The notes under the pieces: model-generated
Database searches by the model: none
What the model saw: the letters and a program-made list of their open reading frames with translations, nothing else
What the model was told of the DNA's origin: nothing
Part shown: one piece after another, positions 57,811 to 64,000 of the stretch
Layout: every line of letters begins with the position of its first letter
How positions within the stretch are numbered: the first letter of the stretch is position 1
Origin: Bifidobacterium pullorum subsp. saeculare
GTDB lineage: Bacteria; Actinomycetota; Actinomycetes; Actinomycetales; Bifidobacteriaceae
Length of the DNA stretch: 64,000 bases
Reading direction: 5' to 3'
Assembly: GCF_016899725.1 (NCBI RefSeq)
Contig: NZ_JACLYU010000005.1
Location: 46,019-110,018, forward strand
Position numbers and translations under genes: made by a program

Positions 57811-59364
57811 ATGTCCCAGAGCAGGCGTGGTCGCGGCGAGGCGGCGACGGCGAGCGGGCCGCCGGTCGGCACTTCAGGTGCCGGGCGGGCGCATGCGGGC
57901 GGGCCGTCGATCGGCGGACGCGGCCTGTTCGGGCTGCCGATGCTGTACTGGGGACTGTGGCTGGCGATCCTCATCCTGTGGATGGGGCGCTTCGTCATGT
58001 CGTTCCTGTCGATCTACCTGGTCTCCGACCTGCACATCGACGAGGGCGCGGTCGGCACTGTCGTCTCGATGTACGGCTTCGGTGCGATTCTCGGCTGTCT
58101 GTTCGGCGGGGCGCTGTCCGACCGGTTCGGACGCCAGCCGATGATCGTGATCGGCGAGCTCGGCGCAGCCGCCATACTCGTCGCCATCGCGTTTCTGACG
58201 TCTCCGGTGGCCCTGGGCGCGGCCCTGTTCGCCTACGGCGCGGTCGCCTCGCTGCCCAGCCCAGCCATTGCCGCGTACATCGCGGACGTGGTGCCGGCCG
58301 CGAACCGGCAGCGCGCGTACACGCTGCAATCATGGGCCATCAACTTCGGCTATGCGATCGGGCCGATCATCGCCAACCAGCTCGTCAAGATCTCCTACGC
58401 GCTCATGTTCTACGTCGAGGCGGCCATCCTGGTGGGCGTGACCGTACTGCTCGCCGTGTTCTTCCGCGAGGTCGGGCACCTCGGCATCACGGTGCCCGGT
58501 CCGCGCGGGCGGGCGGCTGTGCGCGGGCCGGTTGCGGGCCGTCGCGCGGCGGGCGGGCGCGCGGGGACGGGCCATGCGGACGGGGTGCAGCGGGCGGGCG
58601 CCGGCGCCAGCCCGGAGGCGAGCCGTCCCGACGCGGACGCCGGCATGGTGTCGGCATCGGCGTCGGCTCCAGCTCAGGCATCGGCTCCGGCCTCGGCGTC
58701 GTCGTCGGACTCCCCGGCATCCCCCGCGCGGGTCTCGCTGCTCGGCAACTACCGTCGCGCCGTCACCGACCTGCCGTTCGCGGCGTTCGTACTGCTCGTC
58801 TTCGGCTACCTCATCGTCTACTACCAGTCCACCTCCGGCCTGCCAATCGCGATGACCGACCTGGGCATGGGCACGGCGGAGTATTCGGTGCTGCTCACGA
58901 TTAACGGCGGCATGCTCTGCCTGCTGCAGATTCCGGCGATGAAGCTGTTCCGGCGCATGGGCAACTCGCGCGTGCTCGTGGCCGGGCTGGCCGTCACTGT
59001 GGTCGGATACGCCGTGCAGGTTTTCGCGACGGACTGGGCCGGGTTCGCGCTCGCCGTCGTGCTGTGGACGCTCGGCGAGCTTGGCACCTTCCCGATCGCC
59101 GCGACCGTCGTGGCCGCGATGGCGCCAGCCGACGCGCGCGGTACCTACCAGGGCCTGTACAACATGGCGATGTCGCTGGCGCTGGCCTTCGCGCCGATGG
59201 CCGGCGGCGCCATCATCGCCGCCTCCGACGGGCGCACCCTGTGGACGGTCTGCACCGCCGTGCTCGCGCTGGTGACGCTCGGCCTGCTCCTCACCCGCCA
59301 TGGCCGCGAGCGCAGCATCGCCCGCAATCTCACCGCCGTCGAGGTCGATGTCGAGGCCGACTGA
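57811..59364 (+). CDS. Major facilitator superfamily transporter
   Basis: A 517-residue protein with twelve membrane helices. The N-terminal 40 residues are Gly/Arg/Ala-rich. The MFS loop 2-3 signature is GGALSDRFGRQPMIV. A long cytoplasmic loop between helices 6 and 7 (about 225-310) is a low-complexity run of Arg/Gly/Ala and then repeated ASA/SAP units, which is unusually long. The closest general class is DHA1-type drug or metabolite efflux, but the substrate is not readable. GGGAG precedes the ATG. The upstream palindrome array and operator-like repeat suggest tight control. Confidence 0.9.
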   Translation: MSQSRRGRGEAATASGPPVGTSGAGRAHAGGPSIGGRGLFGLPMLYWGLWLAILILWMGRFVMSFLSIYLVSDLHIDEGAVGTVVSMYGFGAILGCLFGGALSDRFGRQPMIVIGELGAAAILVAIAFLTSPVALGAALFAYGAVASLPSPAIAAYIADVVPAANRQRAYTLQSWAINFGYAIGPIIANQLVKISYALMFYVEAAILVGVTVLLAVFFREVGHLGITVPGPRGRAAVRGPVAGRRAAGGRAGTGHADGVQRAGAGASPEASRPDADAGMVSASASAPAQASAPASASSSDSPASPARVSLLGNYRRAVTDLPFAAFVLLVFGYLIVYYQSTSGLPIAMTDLGMGTAEYSVLLTINGGMLCLLQIPAMKLFRRMGNSRVLVAGLAVTVVGYAVQVFATDWAGFALAVVLWTLGELGTFPIAATVVAAMAPADARGTYQGLYNMAMSLALAFAPMAGGAIIAASDGRTLWTVCTAVLALVTLGLLLTRHGRERSIARNLTAVEVDVEAD

Positions 59365-59385
59365 CCGGTCGACTGACCGGCCGCC

Positions 59386-59496
59386 ATGCGGCAAACCGTA
59401 CTGTGGCGCCGCGTCAGCGTACGGTTTGCCGCAGAGAGACGGTGCCCATGCGGCGAACCGTACGCTTGCGACCCGTAGGAGTACGGTTTGCCGCAT
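59386..59496. repeat. Paired CGGCRAACCGTAC palindromes (family copies 6 and 7)
   Basis: Units 59386-59433 (GCGGCAAACCGTACTG...CAGCGTACGGTTTGCCGC) and 59448-59496 (GCGGCGAACCGTACGCTT...GGAGTACGGTTTGCCGC). They lie between the convergent MFS and ATPase genes. Confidence 0.87.
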
Positions 59497-59653
59497 GCTG
59501 ATGCAGCCCGTGCCTCTCAACGGCGGCAGTTGCGTGGCAATGGCTGCAGCGCGGTGACGCACAGGGTGGGTATGGGCATCCGCAGGACATGCGGGGAACG
59601 TCGCAAATGTTCTCGGCGCCGGAACAGATGCGACGTCGACCTGGCGGTGGCGC

Positions 59654-61081
59654 TCAGCGGTCGAACAGCTCGGTGACGCTGCGCACTAGCAGCGCGTCGC
59701 CGTACCGCTGGCGCGCCACCTGCGCTAGCTCCTCCGTCTTCACGAACAGCGCCAGATGGCGTTCGTCATAGCCGGGAAGGATCTGTGCCCGGGATCGGAG
59801 CGTGTCCACGGTCGCAGCCACATTCAGGCTGTTGCGCCACTTGCATTCGCCGGCGAGCAGCGCCCGGTGCCGGGGATTGGCGGCGATGACGTCGATGTCG
59901 GTCTGCTCGCGTGCGCGCGGGTCGGTGCCCCACCATTTGCCGAAGCGGGTGGCGAGGAATGGCAATTGCCCTTCACGATTGGCTCGGAGCAGCCACTGGA
60001 GGCAGACGGTTTCGAACTGCTGACCGACATAGGTGTCGAAGGCGTCAGTGAAGGCGGCGTCCTGCGCGGCGGCGTGGCCAGCTCCGGTCTCGATGGATTC
60101 CGTGTTTTCGTTGACGAAACGGTACCAGTATGCGAAGAACAGGTCGCGGATGACGTAGCGGCCCTTGCGGGATTTCGATGGCACATCGCCGAACGGTACG
60201 ATTCGTGCGGCCAATCCCAGTTCCTCTAGGGTGCGGGTGTACTTGCCGACGGAGGTGTATTCCACGCCGGAATGCTCGGCGATGGTCTTGAGGCTGCTCG
60301 CCCCGTTGGCGATCGCCTGCAGGATGGAGTTGTAGAGCGCGGGCTCGCGCAGTTCTTCCCGCAGCAGCATCATGGGTTCGTTGAACAGCAGTCCGGATGG
60401 GGAGAAGCAGAGTTCGAGCAGGTTGTCCTGGTAGCTGATGGATTCGTCGATTTGCTCGAGATAGTATGGCGTGCCTCCGAAGGTTGCATAATATTCCACG
60501 GCGCGTTCGGGTGGTGTGCTGGGCAGCATGAGCGCCGCGTCGGCGTAGTCGAATGGCTGCAGCTTGATCTGTGCGGTGCGGCGTCCGTACAGGGGGCTTT
60601 TCTCGCTCAGGACCTCGCTTTCCATGAATCCCTCGTTACTGCCGGAAAGAATCATGGTCGCGTCGGTATCTTTGAACCCGTGGTCGATGGCAATCTGCAT
60701 GACCGAGGGCAGGGAACGGTTCATAGCTGCTGCGTAGGGGAATTCATCGAAGACAAACACCATGGGGCCGGCTTCGGCGTATCTCGGATGACTCATGGCG
60801 TGCTGAGCAATGTAGTCCAGCGCGTCGGGCCAGGTGCCGAACAGTGGCGTGCTGGCTGGCAGGTCGAAGAACGCGATGATCTTGCGGGAGAGCTCCCGCA
60901 GGTTGAGGACGTCGCTCTGTTGCTTTGCTGTGAAGTACAGTGTGGGTTTGTCCTTGGCGAATTCGTCGATCAGCGTGGTCTTGCCCACGCGCCGGCGCCC
61001 GTACAGCACGACCATCTGGAAGCCGCGCTTGGCGTACAGACGGTTCAGGGTGCCGAGTTCCTGTGAGCGTCCCACGAACAT
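59654..61081 (-). CDS. AAA ATPase with C-terminal DUF234/nuclease-like domain (archaeal-ATPase type)
   Basis: A 475-residue protein starting MFVGRSQELGTLNRLYAKRG after GGGGAGG. Walker A is LYGRRRVGKTTLIDEF and Walker B-like FVFDEFPYA; ILSGSNEGFMESEV is the sensor region of this family. A winged helix follows (TIAEHSGVEYTSVGKYTRTLEELGL), and the C-terminus carries a PD-(D/E)xK-like part (DIDVIAANPRHRALLAGECKW, with D, E and K). These proteins are widespread in archaea and gut bacteria and are thought to be mobile or defence-related, but no function is proven. G+C is slightly lower than in its neighbours. An A+T-rich promoter with repeats lies just upstream. Confidence 0.85.
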   Translation of the reverse strand: MFVGRSQELGTLNRLYAKRGFQMVVLYGRRRVGKTTLIDEFAKDKPTLYFTAKQQSDVLNLRELSRKIIAFFDLPASTPLFGTWPDALDYIAQHAMSHPRYAEAGPMVFVFDEFPYAAAMNRSLPSVMQIAIDHGFKDTDATMILSGSNEGFMESEVLSEKSPLYGRRTAQIKLQPFDYADAALMLPSTPPERAVEYYATFGGTPYYLEQIDESISYQDNLLELCFSPSGLLFNEPMMLLREELREPALYNSILQAIANGASSLKTIAEHSGVEYTSVGKYTRTLEELGLAARIVPFGDVPSKSRKGRYVIRDLFFAYWYRFVNENTESIETGAGHAAAQDAAFTDAFDTYVGQQFETVCLQWLLRANREGQLPFLATRFGKWWGTDPRAREQTDIDVIAANPRHRALLAGECKWRNSLNVAATVDTLRSRAQILPGYDERHLALFVKTEELAQVARQRYGDALLVRSVTELFDR

Positions 61082-61131
61082 GACTATGCCTCCCCGGTGA
61101 AGGTCCCGATACCGATGATGCTGTACGCAGC

Positions 61132-61166
61132 TAATATACTTACGATTAATATACTTTGGAGTATAT
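61132..61166 (-). promoter_or_regulatory. A+T-rich repeats in the ATPase promoter
   Basis: TAATATACTT occurs at 61132-61141 and 61147-61156 (15 bp apart), and the inverted AGTATAT lies at 61160-61166. This is by far the most A+T-rich stretch nearby and lies 50-85 bp upstream of the ATPase start. Confidence 0.55.
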
Positions 61167-61185
61167 AAAGATCGACGCAGGGTGC

Positions 61186-62436
61186 CTACACGGGGATGAC
61201 GGCGCGGAGCAGCCAGGTGCCGTCGGGTTCCGTTCCGGTGGACAGTGTGCCGCCGAGCCGTTCGATGGCTGCGCGGTGCAGTCGCAGGCCACGGCCCGAA
61301 GGGGCGATGACGGCGTGACCGGCGGAGCGGCTCCGCGTGTTCATCTGCGTCACAGTGATGGCGCCGCCGGCGATTGAGACCTCGCACGCGTAGTCCTCGC
61401 CCGGTGCACAGTGTCGCCGGATGTTGGTGCACAGCTCTCCGACCAGGCCGAGGGCTTCGCGCGCTGCGTCGGCGGAAATCTCCGCGCCGGAATCGTCTGG
61501 CGTGGCGGGTCCGGCGACCGAGACCTGCCCGTGGATGCCGAGCGCGTCCAGTTCCGCACGTCGCCGGTCCAGCAGTGTGTCCAGCCTGCGGCACAGTTCG
61601 CCGGCGGTTATCGGATGGGCGACGCGGTGTTCGCCGGCAGAGGCAGCGGCGTCCGCGGCAGCAGTGTCATCGCCGTCGTCGTGAGCCTCCACCCGCTCAC
61701 CGCTGAGGATGTCGATGACCTCGTGCGCGATGCCGAGCGACGCGTCCATGCGGTCGGCGACCCGCCGCCAGCTGGCGCGCTGCGAATCATCCTGCGCCTG
61801 CTCCTGTTCGTTGATGGCGAGCATCATCACGGCCGAGAGATTGCCGGTCAGACTGTCGTGCAGGCGGGTGGCTAGTGCCGTGTCGCGTCGGAGTCGTGCG
61901 CTGCGCTCGCGTTCCAGTTCCAGATTCGCGCGCATCCGCTGCATCGCCGCCCGCTCGTAGGAGTGACGTATCGCCAGCCCGATGATCGTCGCGACGAGCA
62001 GTTCCAGGGCAATCGTCGCACCCGTGGCCAGCAGGTCGGTCCGGGCAGCGGAATCGAATGTGCCCAGGATGCAGCAAACTGCAATGATGCCCGCGCACGT
62101 CACGGCGAGCGAGGCATACGCATACCTCAGCGACGCGTTGACGAACAGCAGGGCGATACAGCCACACACGGTTACCACGTATGGCGCGCCATTGAACGTC
62201 GGCGTCAGCTGGGCCATGACCCACCCCAGCGGGATGAGCAGGCACGATATCTGCAGCGTCATCCGGAACGCCAGCAGGAGCATGAGCCCGTCCGCACAGC
62301 AGAGGAACGCCAGATTGAACGGGTCATGCGAGAGCAGCAGGGCGGTCATGGTCTGCAGCACGGCGAGGATGAGGACCACGGTACGCAGATGCCGGGAGCC
62401 GGTGGTTTGTGCGGTTTTGTTCGGTACCGATGACAT
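61186..62436 (-). CDS. Histidine kinase, NarL-partner (HisKA_3) type
   Basis: A 416-residue protein starting 2 bp after the response-regulator stop (TAA CG ATG). Five or six membrane helices occupy residues 17-165, with no large external domain. The dimerisation domain has the phospho-acceptor H193 in TRLHDSLTGNLSAV. The ATPase region has a degenerate N-box (LVGELCTNIRRHCAPG) and GRGLRLHRAAIERLGGTL. An Asp/Ala insert (about 250-270) separates them. It probably senses a membrane or envelope signal and phosphorylates the upstream-encoded regulator. Confidence 0.9.
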   Translation of the reverse strand: MSSVPNKTAQTTGSRHLRTVVLILAVLQTMTALLLSHDPFNLAFLCCADGLMLLLAFRMTLQISCLLIPLGWVMAQLTPTFNGAPYVVTVCGCIALLFVNASLRYAYASLAVTCAGIIAVCCILGTFDSAARTDLLATGATIALELLVATIIGLAIRHSYERAAMQRMRANLELERERSARLRRDTALATRLHDSLTGNLSAVMMLAINEQEQAQDDSQRASWRRVADRMDASLGIAHEVIDILSGERVEAHDDGDDTAAADAAASAGEHRVAHPITAGELCRRLDTLLDRRRAELDALGIHGQVSVAGPATPDDSGAEISADAAREALGLVGELCTNIRRHCAPGEDYACEVSIAGGAITVTQMNTRSRSAGHAVIAPSGRGLRLHRAAIERLGGTLSTGTEPDGTWLLRAVIPV

Positions 62437-62438
62437 CG

Positions 62439-63110
62439 TTACCGCCTGTGCGTCGGCTGCTGCTGCATCCACAGGACGACGAGCTGCACACGATTGCGCG
62501 CGCCGACCTTCCGGCACGCCCGTGCGATATGCGTGTTGACCGTCGCGGCCGTCATGTCCAGCTCCTTCCCAATCTCCCCGGACGTCATCCCCTCCCGGCA
62601 GCGCCCGATGATGTCGCATTCCGTCCCGGTCAGCAGTGCGATGCCGGTCGGCTGCTCCTGCAGCAGACGCCGGTGAGCGGCCTGCGGGGAATCGAAGGCG
62701 ACGGTCACGCCGTCGGGAACGAAAGGATGATTGCTCCGGGCGGTCCGCACGGCCTGGACGATGTGTGCCGGGAACCGCTTGGACACGATGGTCTGCGCGC
62801 CGGCGCGGGCGGCGTCGGCGGCATACTCTGTCAGTGAGAACGATGTCATCGCGATGATGGCGACATGATTATCGCGCTCGCGGATGCTGCGGATCAGCGC
62901 GACGCCATCCATGTCAGGCATCGACATATCTGTCAGCACCACGTCCACGGGCGACTGACGCAGCAGATCGCGCACCGCCGCCGGATCAGCTGCGGTCCAG
63001 ACGATTCGCAGTGATGGGATGTGCCGCGTCAGATATGTGGACAGCGCGGCCAGTACCAGCGGATCGTTGTCCACCAGGCCCAGACGCACCGTGTCATCCG
63101 AAGCTCGCAT
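62439..63110 (-). CDS. NarL/LuxR-type response regulator
   Basis: A 223-residue protein from ATG 63110 (MRASDDTVRLGLVDNDPLVL). Receiver acidic pair D14/D16 region, phospho-acceptor D61 in VVLTDMSMPDMDG, and K in TIVSKRFP. The C-terminal HTH reads LTGTECDIIGRCREGMTSGEIGKELDMTAATVNTHIARACRKVG, the LuxR fold. It is followed immediately by its kinase gene. It stands divergent from an ABC-2 permease remnant, the transporter type such systems usually control in bifidobacteria and other Gram-positives. Confidence 0.93.
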   Translation of the reverse strand: MRASDDTVRLGLVDNDPLVLAALSTYLTRHIPSLRIVWTAADPAAVRDLLRQSPVDVVLTDMSMPDMDGVALIRSIRERDNHVAIIAMTSFSLTEYAADAARAGAQTIVSKRFPAHIVQAVRTARSNHPFVPDGVTVAFDSPQAAHRRLLQEQPTGIALLTGTECDIIGRCREGMTSGEIGKELDMTAATVNTHIARACRKVGARNRVQLVVLWMQQQPTHRR

Positions 63111-63134
63111 ACCCGTATCGTCTCCCCCTGCCTG

Positions 63135-63153
63135 CAGCCAGTCCCACTGGCTG
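63135..63153. promoter_or_regulatory. Inverted repeat ahead of the response regulator
   Basis: CAGCCAGT (63135-63142) and ACTGGCTG (63146-63153) are perfect reverse complements around CCC. GTACG and CGTAC around AAAAACA follow at about 63153-63169. It lies between the regulator and the divergent permease remnant, so it may be the regulator's own site. Confidence 0.5.
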
Positions 63154-63259
63154 TACGAAAAACAGTACGGACGTTGGCAGACGCCGGACGGCAGCCGATA
63201 GCGTGCGGAACCGCAGTGCATGATGTGCCGAACCGGCGCATGGCCCGGAAGGAGCGGGG

Positions 63260-63475
63260 ATGACGAAGAAGGAAGCGACGGGGAACAGTGCCGCTGCCCA
63301 GTCCCGTTCCGCGCGTCTCGCGCTGTGGTGGCGCCGGCTGCCGGCCCTGTGCGCAGCATTCCTGAGGGAGAGCTGCGCGCAGCCGGCGGGATTCGTGCTG
63401 TCGCTGGTGCTGCCGTCGGTGGTGTTCGTGATGAACAACTTCCAGTACGCGGGCGTGGCGGGGGTGCGGACGAAA
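63260..63475 (+). pseudogene. ABC-2-type permease, 5' fragment
   Basis: ATG at 63260 follows AAGGAGCGG. The protein begins MTKKEATGNSAAAQSRSARL and enters a helix LRESCAQPAGFVLSLVLPSVVFVMNN typical of the first membrane segment of ABC-2 permeases. After about residue 72 (YAGVAGV) the frame continues into sequence that belongs to a transposase in another frame. The permease is therefore cut off, most likely by insertion of the IS element that follows. The end coordinate is approximate. Confidence 0.65.
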
Positions 63476-63510
63476 GGTTGGACGCGTGGGTGTCTGGATT
63501 GGAGTCCGAT

Positions 63511-64000
63511 ATGTGTGGCGAGGAGCAGCGTCGCGGGGCGGTCGATCTGTATTTCCGGGATGGCATGTCGTTGAGGAGGACGATCGCGGTGCCGGGCTAT
63601 CCGTCCGAGGCGGGGCTGGCGAACTGGGTGTCCCGCGATCCGCGGTGTTCCGGGAGGCGGCGTGTGTCGTATACGCTTGATGCCAGGGCGGGGGCCGCCA
63701 GGCGCGTGATCGCCGGGGAGAGCCGCGCCGCCGTCGCCAGGGACGCCGGCTGCTCGCCGACGGGCGCGGGGAGGTGGGCCGAGGCGTTCGAGGGGGAAGG
63801 AATCGGCGGGCCCATGGCGAGGGAGCGCGACGTCCGCGCCGCTCGGCCGGACGACGGCTGCGACGATCCGGCCGAGCCGAGGCGGAGGATGGCGGAGCTG
63901 CGTCCGGAGAACGCGGTGACGAGGGAGACCATCGGCATTCCAAAGGCCGGCGACCCGCGTCCCGTCCCGGAGGGGCCGGCGAACCGGGAGAAGACGCGGG
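63511..64000 (+). mobile_element. IS3-like transposase OrfA (partial, runs off the right edge)
   Basis: From ATG 63511 the frame is open to the window end (163 residues). It reads EEQRRGAVDLYFRDGMSLRR and then PGYPSEAGLANWVSRDP, a first HTH, followed by a second HTH (ARAGAARRVIAGESRAAVAR, then DAGCSPTGAGRWAEAFEG). It ends with AELRPENAVTRETIGIPKA, the leucine-zipper-like heptads of IS3-family OrfA. Several residues look decayed (repeated Gly/Arg changes), so it may be old. The left inverted repeat was not located; it should lie near 63465-63510. Confidence 0.7.

Overview
This window is the replication-origin region of a high-G+C actinobacterium. The gene order and protein types fit Bifidobacterium (family Bifidobacteriaceae); I do not call a species. 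On the minus strand, gyrA, gyrB, a DciA-like DUF721 gene, recF, dnaN and dnaA point one way. On the plus strand, rpmH-rnpA-yidD-yidC-jag-rsmG-parA-parB point the other way. The next block (trxB, a pseudokinase membrane protein, murJ, a DUF6049 exoprotein, a NUDIX hydrolase, pcnA) keeps the order seen near dnaA in other actinobacteria such as mycobacteria. Origin signals are dense: seven perfect TTATCCACA boxes between dnaA and dnaN, a small group upstream of dnaA, and a group upstream of parA that includes a perfect 19-bp inverted repeat. parS-type sites flank jag, rsmG and parB, and four sit together beside trxB as a duplicated pair.

Layout. 1-1,400: exporter fragment and MarR regulator. 1.4-10 kb: gyrase, RecF and clamp operon. 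10-12.8 kb: oriC and dnaA. 12.8-20.8 kb: RNA/protein processing and segregation operon, interrupted at 15.4-17.3 kb by an A+T-richer SIR2-family gene that looks like an acquired defence gene. 21.1-23.9 kb: LPMTG-anchored surface protein gene with frame breaks at or near homopolymers. 24-38 kb: trxB, murJ with pseudokinase, pcnA, ispE, rsmA, and an Rpf-like cell-wall enzyme. 38-39 kb: tRNA-Ser and tRNA-Thr. 39-44.2 kb: DsbA-like protein, Ser/Thr kinase, and a LytTR two-component pair whose sensor gene is broken. 44.5-53.2 kb: two GH3 glycosidase genes (one membrane-anchored with inverted domain order, one frameshifted), an OYE-type flavoenzyme and a GtrA-like protein. 53.5-59.4 kb: MsmK-type sugar ABC ATPase, DUF4032 protein, RlmB and an MFS transporter. 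59.6-64 kb: ATPase, a second (NarL-type) two-component system, and an ABC-2 permease remnant joined to an IS3-like transposase at the window edge.

Several intergenic structures are not explained by standard features. They are: (i) a seven-copy family of palindromes built on CGGCRAACCGTAC; (ii) a 53-bp tandem array of palindromes with compensatory base changes upstream of the Rpf-like gene; (iii) a 19-bp-period palindrome array upstream of the MFS gene; (iv) two copies of a GACAGA-N15-GACAG operator, one beside the LytTR regulator and one ahead of the GH3 gene; (v) a folded element abutting the SIR2 gene. At least four apparent single-base indels and one nonsense codon fall in accessory genes, so either true pseudogenisation/phase variation or assembly error must be considered. 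All coordinates and motifs were read by eye; no database search was run.
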